Shown here: one piece after another, positions 1 through 6,968 of the stretch
Layout: each line of letters starts with the position of its first letter
Numbering within the stretch: position 1 is the stretch's first letter
DNA from: Synergistaceae bacterium
GTDB taxonomy: Bacteria; Synergistota; Synergistia; Synergistales; Synergistaceae
Length of the DNA: 10,276 nucleotides
Reading direction: 5' to 3'
NCBI GenBank assembly: GCA_031290815.1
Contig: JAISLO010000259.1
Location: forward strand, 1 to 10,276
Program-made: the position numbers and the translations under genes
Notes under the pieces: model-generated
Seen by the model: the letters and a program-made list of their open reading frames with translations, nothing else
Database searches by the model: none
Told to the model about the DNA's origin: nothing

Positions 1-3000
1 GTGCCAGTTCGCGTAGTCGTGAGTTGGTTGAATGGACCTTGTTCGACGACGGCGGACACCGTACCGCTTGTAATCCCGAGGTCCGACGCCGAACCAGCCG
101 TCGTAACGGTAAACGGCAAACCGTTCTTGCCCCTAAGTATCAGTTGTCCATTGCTATTCAGACTCGCATGTATGGTCGCCCCTGCGGCAATATTGATGGC
201 ATCGATCAGAGCTTGCTCATCTACAATCCCAACTAGCACGACGTTGTAAGTGTTGACACCGTCGTCAATAGTAAGCGTGCCAGCCGCTAGCGGATATGTC
301 AGGCTTCTCAAATCAGCAGTTCCAGTAATAATAGACTCGACGGGCAGCGTCGACGACCTGGAGTTGTCTGGAATCCCCAACTGGCTCAAAGCATTGGTAG
401 CCCCTGTAACGGTGAACGGAGTCCCGTCTTTCGACTGAATGACGAGCTGTCCCTTGCTGTTCAAGCTCGCTAGGATACCTGTACCTGCAAGCGAGGTTTC
501 AGTATTTATTGCATCGACTACATCCTTCGCAGTTGCAGGGATTAAAACACTTAAATCAACAGTACCGACATTACCATCGTCGAGCGTGATGATCAGCTCG
601 TCGGAGGGGAGCGTAAAGGTTGGCGCGTTATTGATCAGATCGACCGCCCCCGTCACGCTTGGCTCAAAGGCGACGCTTGCGGCGGTTACGTTGTTGGTCC
701 CGCCAAAACCCAGAACTGCGAGGTCGCTCGCAACGCCGGCGCTCAACTCGAACTTATAGCCCTTGGGCGACCAGAGGATCATTCGCTTTCCGTTTGCCGA
801 GTCCTCTATCAAACCGGCGCGGAGGTCCTGACCTTGGAAGCGCGTGTTGATCAGGTTTACCAAGTCTTCCGCGCTTGTCACGATCGATCCGAGAGAAGAT
901 GAAAAACTGTCGTAAAGATCAATCGTGTGAGACGCCCCGTTTATGGTTATCGTCAACGTGGACCCGGCTGTAAACGTCGGGAAACTCGTATTGAGGTTTA
1001 CGCTTTCATCCCCGGTGAGTCCAGTAGCAAGTCCCATGTTCTGAGCGTTTCTGCCGGATATATCGAGCATCGACACGGCGGACCCGTCCTTCGCGGCTAT
1101 GGATATCCGCATATCTCCGGTTGGAACGTCGTCAGACTTGTCGGGCGTGGTATTGTCACTGACCATGCCGGTCGCGACGAACGAGACGTCCAGCCAGCTT
1201 CCGGCGTAGTCGCGTATGCGGTTGGCGATGTCCAGCGGAGTGTCGCCATCAATAACCGGCACGTCCACTGTGTGTCCGGGCGTGCTGACTCGCATGACTC
1301 CAGCCGTTATAAGCGGAGGGGAGGGTATGAGCAACTTCTCCAGATGCGGGTTGCTCGTTATCCCGGCCGCTATGCCGAGCTGAATGGCCACGCCGCCGCT
1401 GTAATCCCCGAATCTGGGGTCTCCGTATCCCTTGTCTACTACTCGCAGGGGCTCGCCGGTCAGGGCGTACACGGCGAACGTCCCGGTCCCGGCCATGCCG
1501 CTGGGCGGGGTGTTCTCATCCCAGGCCAGCAGCTTGCCCCCGTACTGCTCGTTGACCTGGTCCACTATGGCCTTCGCGACCAGCTCTCCGGTGTACCTGT
1601 TGTTCTTGCAGACCTTCACCTCGAAGTAGCGCTCACCCACTGTGACGCCGAGCGTGGCGGGGATGTTTTCGTCGAAGAACTCGTAGGCGTCGTTTCCGTC
1701 ATCGGGGTACACGACGGCCACATTTGGAATCGTTAGCGCCGTGCCGATGCCGAGCATCGAGGCGTAACTTCCCGCGCCGTCCGAGGTCTTGCCAAGGCCG
1801 TCATAGATGGCGAAGGGCTCCCCGTCGATGGTGCGCAGAACCAGCCGCTGGGTGGCGGCCTCCTTGTTGTCCCCGCTGTTGTGGAGAGGGTCCAGAAATG
1901 GATCGCTGCCGTCCGGTTCGTCGGTCTCGACCACGGCCTGCAGCCAGTCGCCGCAGACGCCGTTTATCCTGGAGGCCAGCTCCACTATCGTGAGGTCGGC
2001 GTCGTCGGCTATGTAGATCTCGGCGCGCCTGAGGCCGCTGACGATTTTCAAGTCCACCGCCTGGCCTGGGCCTGTGGTATTCCAATTTGTGTTCATTTGG
2101 AGCTCCGTGCTGGACATAGACGTCTCCATGCCCATGAACGACGCGAAGCCTATGTGCGTGTGGTCCGTGTTCTTGACGATCTCGGACGAGCCTATCGCGT
2201 ACTTCCCCATGACCGCCGCGGCGCTGCCGTAACCGGTCAGAGTCACCGGGCTGTCCGATATGATCTTCAGATACGAGACCTCGACATCATCGTCAAGAGT
2301 GTTCCCGACAGTGACCACCGGGTGTGTGGAGAGAACTGCGAGTTTATTCTCTATGTTATCCTTTATCTTCTCAAGATCTTCGCCAGCCGCCACTGGTATC
2401 CAATATTTATTGCCACCGTACTCCAGCGACAACCAACCGTCTCCATCGGCGACGAAATTCTTATCGACGTAATTCGTCTCCAGGGTATATTTGCCGCTCG
2501 AGTCAGGCGTTGGGTTTGACGATATGGACGAGCCCTCGGAGAACAGCATCGGCATGGGAGGCGGGGGAGCTCCTGTACCAGTCGCTTTAACGCTGAACTT
2601 CTCGCCGCTTATTGACTCGATGATGAGTTCGCTGCCTGGAATCGACGTGGTAAACAGCGGGTTGCCACTACTGTCAGTTAGAGCATTTATTGCGCCTGCT
2701 ACCTCAGCAATAGTATTCCCCGAAACGGTTGGAATATTATATACAGAACTGCCTATCTTAATTTCAATGTTTCCTGTTGGGAAAGTTGCTGCGGCATCCA
2801 CCATTTCAATCGTCAGCGTCTCGTTCCCCGAACTGTCGAGCGACGATACGGCGGCCGTGGTTCCCGGCACGAAGAGCGCCGACGCTCCGCCGGTCGTCTC
2901 CAGGTACATCTTCTCGCCGGGCACCCTCGATACTATGTCCAGCCACTCGTTCATGCCGTCCGTCTTGTAAGCCGCCCATATCCTGCCGTCCGGCAGGCTG

Positions 3001-4115
3001 TTCAGCTTGTCGGCTATTTTCTTCAGGTCGTCGCTATTAGATGGGTCGGCTGCGTCGGCTTCGACATCCACGGTGTAGATGGTACCGTCGAGGAATCTGA
3101 TCTTGATCTCGCCTGGCGCTCCCGCCACACGTTTTATTTTTCCGTAGGCCGCGCCCATCATGCCCTGGGCGAGCTGTTTCGCGTCCTCCTCCTGCCAGCT
3201 CGTGAGGCGCACCGGCTCGCCGGTGTGGCTCTTTATCTCCAGATACTGCACACCGCGGTCGAGGTCCTGAACCACGGTCGCCTTGAGGAGGCCGGAGACG
3301 TCGCCCATCTCCGTGCTGTTGTTGATGAGGTCGGCTATCTCCTGCAGACTGTACCCCTCTAGCTGCTCTCCGGGGTCGCGGAAGCGGTTGTAATCCTCGG
3401 AGTCCGCGCTCGCGTTGCGTATCTCGTCCTCCCACCGCTCGGGGATGCGGACCTTGACCGTGCGCCAGCCGACCTTGAACTCCAGTATCTCGTTGCGGCC
3501 CTGCCATTTAAAATCTATCGGAAGCTCGATGCCCTTCAGCTTGTTGTCCTTCTCGTCTAAGGGGAATACCTCTCTGCCGTGAACGGACACCTTGCCGGTC
3601 ACCTGGCGGGCGAACTCCCAGAATATGTCGTACTGGTTGCCGGCGTAGACAACCTCTCCGTTCGGGCCGAGGTTGAACGGCGGACTGTCCGCGTCCAGCC
3701 CGGCGAACAGATAACTGCCGTCTATCGCGGAGTTGGCGAACCCGCGAAGCGCCTCCTTGATGCCGCGAAGCTCCTCGGCCACCGCGTTCAGATCGACATC
3801 CACCAGGCCGCCGTCGCCGGCGTAGATCGCCAGCTCGCGTATCCTGTGAAAGACGTTGTTCATGTCGCCGAGGGCGCTGTCCGAGAACTTGAGCCAGCTT
3901 ATGGCGTCCTGGAGGTTCTTCCTGTACTGCTCGCCCTCCGTCATCATCGTCTCCAGCCCCATGCCCTTCGTCACGGCGTTCGGGTTCTCCGTGGCGGAGT
4001 TGTACTTCCGCTGAGTCGTCATCTGCTGCTGAACGGACAACAGCTTGTTCAGGTTGTTGTGCATGTCGTTCAGGAGAAGCGTTTGCATCATCTTGTTCGT
4101 AACTCGGTATGACAT
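1..4115 (-). CDS. flgL: Giant FlgL-type hook-filament junction protein (3' end outside window, at least 1371 aa)
   Basis: FlgL (HAP3) is the second junction protein, placed between FlgK and flagellin. Reading codon by codon from ATG 4115 to base 1, I find no stop. The N-terminus MSYRVTNKMMQTLLLNDM and QQQMTTQRKYNSATENPNAV fit the FlgL D0/D1 helix (usual form: GKRI..PSDDP). NLQDAISWLKFSDSALGDM and HRIRELAIYAGDG are equally typical. GSYLFAGLDADSPPF (YLFAG at 135-139) followed by VVYAGNQ is the diagnostic FlgL loop. Ordinary FlgL is about 300 aa; here the first 200 residues look ordinary and then about ten repeated beta-type modules follow (3497-66). The C-terminal D0 helices must lie beyond base 1. 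A Pro run (APPPPMP) follows module 3. Codons in modules 3, 9 and 10 use more A/T-ending triplets than the first third. A fusion with a flagellin- or FliD-like protein is an alternative only the missing 3' end can exclude. Confidence 0.85.
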   Translation of the reverse strand, partial: MSYRVTNKMMQTLLLNDMHNNLNKLLSVQQQMTTQRKYNSATENPNAVTKGMGLETMMTEGEQYRKNLQDAISWLKFSDSALGDMNNVFHRIRELAIYAGDGGLVDVDLNAVAEELRGIKEALRGFANSAIDGSYLFAGLDADSPPFNLGPNGEVVYAGNQYDIFWEFARQVTGKVSVHGREVFPLDEKDNKLKGIELPIDFKWQGRNEILEFKVGWRTVKVRIPERWEDEIRNASADSEDYNRFRDPGEQLEGYSLQEIADLINNSTEMGDVSGLLKATVVQDLDRGVQYLEIKSHTGEPVRLTSWQEEDAKQLAQGMMGAAYGKIKRVAGAPGEIKIRFLDGTIYTVDVEADAADPSNSDDLKKIADKLNSLPDGRIWAAYKTDGMNEWLDIVSRVPGEKMYLETTGGASALFVPGTTAAVSSLDSSGNETLTIEMVDAAATFPTGNIEIKIGSSVYNIPTVSGNTIAEVAGAINALTDSSGNPLFTTSIPGSELIIESISGEKFSVKATGTGAPPPPMPMLFSEGSSISSNPTPDSSGKYTLETNYVDKNFVADGDGWLSLEYGGNKYWIPVAAGEDLEKIKDNIENKLAVLSTHPVVTVGNTLDDDVEVSYLKIISDSPVTLTGYGSAAAVMGKYAIGSSEIVKNTDHTHIGFASFMGMETSMSSTELQMNTNWNTTGPGQAVDLKIVSGLRRAEIYIADDADLTIVELASRINGVCGDWLQAVVETDEPDGSDPFLDPLHNSGDNKEAATQRLVLRTIDGEPFAIYDGLGKTSDGAGSYASMLGIGTALTIPNVAVVYPDDGNDAYEFFDENIPATLGVTVGERYFEVKVCKNNRYTGELVAKAIVDQVNEQYGGKLLAWDENTPPSGMAGTGTFAVYALTGEPLRVVDKGYGDPRFGDYSGGVAIQLGIAAGITSNPHLEKLLIPSPPLITAGVMRVSTPGHTVDVPVIDGDTPLDIANRIRDYAGSWLDVSFVATGMVSDNTTPDKSDDVPTGDMRISIAAKDGSAVSMLDISGRNAQNMGLATGLTGDESVNLNTSFPTFTAGSTLTITINGASHTIDLYDSFSSSLGSIVTSAEDLVNLINTRFQGQDLRAGLIEDSANGKRMILWSPKGYKFELSAGVASDLAVLGFGGTNNVTAASVAFEPSVTGAVDLINNAPTFTLPSDELIITLDDGNVGTVDLSVLIPATAKDVVDAINTETSLAGTGILASLNSKGQLVIQSKDGTPFTVTGATNALSQLGIPDNSRSSTLPVESIITGTADLRSLTYPLAAGTLTIDDGVNTYNVVLVGIVDEQALIDAINIAAGATIHASLNSNGQLILRGKNGLPFTVTTAGSASDLGITSGTVSAVVEQGPFNQLTTTRTG
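66..317 (-). repeat. flgL module 10, tandem near-copy of module 9
   Basis: Residues 1267-1350: AGTLTIDDGVNTYNVVLVG, DEQALIDAINIAAGAT, HASLNSNGQLILRGKNG, LPFTVTTAGSASDLGITSG. Matches module 9 through ASLNSxGQL and PFTVT. The linker before it (GTADLRSLTYPL) also recalls the one before module 9 (GAVDLINNAPTF), so the repeating unit is about 327-330 bases including linker. Confidence 0.7.
366..644 (-). repeat. flgL module 9, tandem near-copy of module 10
   Basis: Residues 1158-1250: ELIITLDDG, TAKDVVDAINTETSLAG, ILASLNSKGQLVIQSKDG, TPFTVTGATNALSQLGI. The core ASLNSxGQL...G.PFTVT is shared with module 10, so the two are probably a fairly recent tandem duplication. The coding DNA is AT-richer than the gene's first third (25 G/C in bases 541-600). 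Confidence 0.7.
699..986 (-). repeat. flgL module 8
   Basis: Residues 1044-1139: GSTLTITINGASHTIDLYD, then SAEDLVNLINTRFQGQDL, RAGLIEDSANGKRMILWSPK, YKFELSAG, ASDLAVLGFGG. It is the most complete example of the module, with a longer first hairpin than modules 9 and 10. Confidence 0.65.
2577..2837 (-). repeat. flgL module 3, low-GC copy
   Basis: Residues 427-513: ETLTIEMVDAA, NIEIKIGSSVYNIPTVSG, TIAEVAGAINALTDSSG, LFTTSIPGSELIIESISG, EKFSVKATG. Similar to modules 9 and 10 though far away in the gene. Bases 2701-2760 hold 23 G/C of 60, against 39 of 60 at 3241-3300 in the same gene. Confidence 0.6.
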
Positions 4116-4123
4116 AATCGGCA

Positions 4124-4133
4124 CCCTTCCTCT
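4124..4133 (-). promoter_or_regulatory. Ribosome binding site of flgL
   Basis: AGAGGAAGGG directly follows the flgK2 TAG and ends eight bases before the ATG at 4115. The AAGGG part has the best spacing. The position supports translational coupling and fixes the flgL start. Confidence 0.75.
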
Positions 4134-6947
4134 CTACAGCCCTGCGCGGCCCATGCCGTTTATCACGCGGTCGAGCATGTCGTCAAGGGCCGTCATATAG
4201 CGCGAGACAGCGCTGATGCCCTGCTGAAATCTGATAATGTCCATCATCTCCTCGTCCGTGTTGACCCCCATCACGGAGTCGCGCAGCGTCTCCAACTGGT
4301 CCACGACGTCCCTCTGCGTCTCAAGCATGTAGTTCGTGGTGTAGCCCTGAGTGCCGAGGTCGGCGACGAACTTGAGGAAGTACTGATTGAAGTCCGCAGT
4401 CCCCTTGTCGAGCACCTTCGTCTGCTTGAGCTGCGCTATGGCAAGCGCGTTGTCCCCGTCCGCGGATCCCCTGCTGTGTCCCGTTCCGTCCCCGGAGCCG
4501 GCCGCTATCAGGCTGATGTCTTTGGCTACCTCGTCGTTTATGGCGAAGTTGTTCACTTTAGAAGCCCCGTACCTCGCCGATATGTGCCGGTAGAACGCCG
4601 TTCCGGTCGTCTCGGAGTTCACCCCGCTGCCGTGCCCGGAGTAGTGGACGGCGTTGACCTCCGTCACCATCTCGAAGGCGATCTGGTCGAGATAGTCCTC
4701 GAAGCCCAGCGTCATGTCGTCGCGGCATTCGAGGACGGCGTATATCTCGCCGGTCGTCAGATGCGGCCGCACCGTTATCAGCACGGGCTCGTTGTGCGAG
4801 AACTCGCCCCCGTCCTCCAGGTAACGGGTGTTGAGCCCGTGGAGGTTGAGACGTATCCCGCTTCCGAAGCGGTCCAGTTCATCGGCCATGCGGTTCACCC
4901 AGATCCATCCCTCGGGGCTGCTGGTGCCGTCGTCGATCTTGAAGACTCTCGCGTCCTTGAAACTGTTGCTCTCGGAGAGAAAGTGCTTTCCGTCGTATAT
5001 GAAGTACGCGTCGTCCACGAAGACGTCGCCCTTTATTATCGTGGAAAACGCCGTAGGGTCGGTGTTGAGCTGCATATAACCCGTCGTTCCAGTGGCGTTG
5101 CTCGGGCCGTCGGAGTTGACCAGGCCCAGGAGCTTCGCGACCGAAAAGTCGCCGTTAGCATCGCATACGCTGCCCGGAAGCACGTTGATCCTGTTGGCCT
5201 CGCCCGACACATCGCTCGTCAGCGCCAAGTAGTACGTCCCGTTGGGCTCCCTCACTACGTTGGCGTGCAGCCACTCCTCCGGGCTCGACGGGGCCGTCCC
5301 AGGCGGGTTGGTAGGATACGCGGGACTGCCGCCGAGCACGAGCTCGCTCTTGTAAGCGTCGTTTATCTTGTTCGCTATGGTAGTCAGCGAGTCCTCCTCA
5401 GTCACCACTATCTCTACGGCCGGGTTCTTGTTGGCGATCTCCATCTCTTGCGCCAGGGTTCCGATAGTGTCCGTTATGGACAGCAGGCGTCCGCGCATGG
5501 ACGGGATGTTCGCGCCCTCTATGGTGAGCGATTCGGTTCCTTTGTCGTAGGTCGTCTTGAAAGCGCGTTCGCCCGTTGACAGGGTTACGTTGGCCACGGC
5601 GTTCGCTATGTCCTCGACCTTGAGATTTTTCCCAACGCTCGTGCCCAGCGTGGAAGTTCCCGCGCTCGACGTAAATTCCCATCCGCCAGCACCGCTGTTG
5701 GCCGCGCTGTCATACTTGGCCGTTATGTACGTCTCGAACTCGCCGGCGGCGATGCGGAACTTGAACTCGCTCGGATCCGTCGCGATCAGAGGCTCCTTGG
5801 CCACTATTCCATTGTTTGCGGGTACCGAGATATCGATGAAGCCCTTGCTCTGCGCCTGCACTCCGGCGTTGCCGACCTGGAGAGAGAACGTCCCGTTTAT
5901 GCCGAGCTTCTGATCCTTGGAATAAATCGTGTCCATGCGCTCGCCTCCGGCGGACGCTCCTGGCGCCCCGCCGACCATCCACGTGCGCCCGTTGGCCAGC
6001 CTCTCCACGAACAGCTCGTGGACTCCGTTCCTGCTGCAACTCTCGGGCGGGGTGGCACCGCGCTCTATTATGACAGAGGCCACCGACAGATCCGATATGT
6101 GATCGTACTGGTTGTACTCGACCTGCACGTCGTAGTATCCGAGGTTGCCAACCATCGGGACGAGAATGAGGTGGCGCGTGTTCTTTATCTCCGTCCCCTT
6201 GCAGTTGTACTGGGCTCCGCCCTGGACGAGGAGCTTTCCGTTGAGGTCGATCTTGTAGTCACCGTCCGTCTCGTCGAGGGACGGGCTTCCTACGGTAGCG
6301 CCGGTCAGCTTGCAGAGGCGCTCGGCCATCAGGTCACGCTTGTCCATCAGGTCGTTCGGGTTCTCCCCGGCGTTCTGCGAGGCCGTTATCTCCTTGCAGA
6401 GGACGGCTATGTCGTCTATGAGCTTGTTCGCCTCGCCGACCATGTCAAAGACCTTCTCGTTCAGATCGGCCCTGTAGGCGTCGTAGTTTTTGCGCATGTT
6501 CAGCAGGGACTCGATCATGTTCTTCGTGCTCTCGACCATCGTCTCGCGCGTCGTCGCGACGCCGGGCGTCACGTGGACGTCCTCCACGCTCTTCCAGTAA
6601 TCATCCAGCGCGGTCTGGAACGTGGACCTGTCGTACTCGCCGACGTAGAATTCGAGGTTGTTTATGTTGCTCATCCTCGTCTCGAGGTAGCCCAGTTTGG
6701 GAAGCTCCCTCCTGTACTGGGCGTCGACGAACAGGTCGCGCATCCTGGTGATCCCGGTCGTGTCCACTCCCTGTCCGACCCAAAAACCGCCGTCGTTGAT
6801 CGGCGCGTTCGCAGCGGCGTTGACCCGCTGCCTCGCGTAGCCCTCCGTGTTGGCGTTTGCCACGTTGTGACCGGCGGTCTCAAGCCCTCTCCTGTAATAG
6901 CTGAGGGCGACTCCGCCCGACGATAAACCGGCGAACATATTTCCCAT
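4134..6947 (-). CDS. flgK: FlgK-family hook-filament junction protein 2, long (937 aa)
   Basis: This second FlgK is closer to the family consensus than its upstream neighbour. The D0 helix reads GLETAGHNVANANTEGYARQ (residues 21-40), the classic FlgK start. VDTTGITRMRDLFVDAQYRR and NDLMDKRDLMAERLCKLTGA follow, and NAVHYSGHG with TGTAFYRHI forms the late conserved loop. The C-terminus (891-937) has VMGVNTDEEMMDIIRFQQ then SRYMTALDDMLDRVING, the expected coiled D0 helix. The middle is enlarged, as in flgK1, with two IN-type modules (394-614). Blocks shared with flgK1 include DETDGDYKI, NTRHLILV, VEYNQYD, SAGGER and FRIAAG, so the pair arose by tandem duplication. The stop at 4134 abuts the flgL ribosome binding site. 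It probably forms the actual FlgK zone that contacts hook or FlgL; a mixed junction with flgK1 is possible. Confidence in the family is high. Confidence 0.93.
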   Translation of the reverse strand: MGNMFAGLSSGGVALSYYRRGLETAGHNVANANTEGYARQRVNAAANAPINDGGFWVGQGVDTTGITRMRDLFVDAQYRRELPKLGYLETRMSNINNLEFYVGEYDRSTFQTALDDYWKSVEDVHVTPGVATTRETMVESTKNMIESLLNMRKNYDAYRADLNEKVFDMVGEANKLIDDIAVLCKEITASQNAGENPNDLMDKRDLMAERLCKLTGATVGSPSLDETDGDYKIDLNGKLLVQGGAQYNCKGTEIKNTRHLILVPMVGNLGYYDVQVEYNQYDHISDLSVASVIIERGATPPESCSRNGVHELFVERLANGRTWMVGGAPGASAGGERMDTIYSKDQKLGINGTFSLQVGNAGVQAQSKGFIDISVPANNGIVAKEPLIATDPSEFKFRIAAGEFETYITAKYDSAANSGAGGWEFTSSAGTSTLGTSVGKNLKVEDIANAVANVTLSTGERAFKTTYDKGTESLTIEGANIPSMRGRLLSITDTIGTLAQEMEIANKNPAVEIVVTEEDSLTTIANKINDAYKSELVLGGSPAYPTNPPGTAPSSPEEWLHANVVREPNGTYYLALTSDVSGEANRINVLPGSVCDANGDFSVAKLLGLVNSDGPSNATGTTGYMQLNTDPTAFSTIIKGDVFVDDAYFIYDGKHFLSESNSFKDARVFKIDDGTSSPEGWIWVNRMADELDRFGSGIRLNLHGLNTRYLEDGGEFSHNEPVLITVRPHLTTGEIYAVLECRDDMTLGFEDYLDQIAFEMVTEVNAVHYSGHGSGVNSETTGTAFYRHISARYGASKVNNFAINDEVAKDISLIAAGSGDGTGHSRGSADGDNALAIAQLKQTKVLDKGTADFNQYFLKFVADLGTQGYTTNYMLETQRDVVDQLETLRDSVMGVNTDEEMMDIIRFQQGISAVSRYMTALDDMLDRVINGMGRAGL
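5106..5414 (-). repeat. IN-type module K2b inside flgK2
   Basis: Residues 512-614 contain DSLTTIANKINDAYKSEL, a Pro-rich insertion (NPPGTAPSSPEEWLHANV), the strand pair around YYLALTSDVSGEANRINVL, and closing AKLLGLVNSDG. It is almost superposable on K1b of flgK1, including the insertion, and is the best-conserved long stretch between the two paralogs. Confidence 0.6.
5415..5768 (-). repeat. IN-type module K2a inside flgK2
   Basis: Residues 394-511 start at FKFRIAAGEFE, carry KVEDIANAVANVTLS in place of the IN helix, then TESLTIEGANIPSMRGRLLS, and end at EIANKNPAV. It aligns by eye with module K1a of flgK1. The IN pair itself is not kept, so this is a weaker copy. Confidence 0.45.
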
Positions 6948-6955
6948 CTTCTATG

Positions 6956-6965
6956 ACCTCCCCCC
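6956..6965 (-). promoter_or_regulatory. Ribosome binding site of flgK2
   Basis: GGGGGGAGGT ends eight bases before the ATG at 6947 and begins just after the flgK1 stop at 6969. It selects the first ATG over a second in-frame ATG three codons later. The 21-base gap and strong site suggest coupled translation with flgK1. Confidence 0.85.
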
Positions 6966-6968
6966 GGC

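Larger units (their letters stand above)
66..3497 (-). repeat. Array of about ten IN-type modules within flgL
   Basis: Modules by nucleotide range on the minus strand: 1, 3497-3141; 2, 3113-2853; 3, 2837-2577; 4, 2459-2184; 5, 2072-1734; 6, 1664-1362; 7, 1307-1017; 8, 986-699; 9, 644-366; 10, 317-66. Each runs strand, strand, a helix of type L..I...IN, an A.L strand, a G.L.L....G..F strand pair, and LG(I/F) or a Gly close. Examples of the helix are YSLQEIADLINNS (1), TIAEVAGAINALT (3), TIVELASRINGV (5), PLDIANRIRDY (7), SAEDLVNLINTRF (8), TAKDVVDAINTET (9) and DEQALIDAINIAAG (10). Modules 3 and 8-10 are clear; 1, 5 and 7 are good; 2, 4 and 6 are weaker. The pattern resembles the flagellin hook IN (FIN) family. 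After module 10 a further unit may begin (base 65 onward). Confidence 0.6.

Noticed and set aside
1..759. Consecutive plus-strand frames at the left edge as separate small genes
   Set aside because: They are antisense to flgL modules 8-10, whose frame is unbroken and has clear repeat structure on the minus strand.
3037..3507. Minus-strand frame of 156 codons within flgL
   Set aside because: It is out of register with the FlgL frame, which is continuous here, and its composition is that of a shadow frame.
4476..5579. Plus-strand frame of 367 codons antisense to flgK2, and similar ones at 6018-6926 and 927-1736
   Set aside because: Each lies wholly within a well-supported minus-strand gene, with Val/Arg/His-rich composition explained by antisense of GC-rich codons, and no family features or good ribosome binding site.
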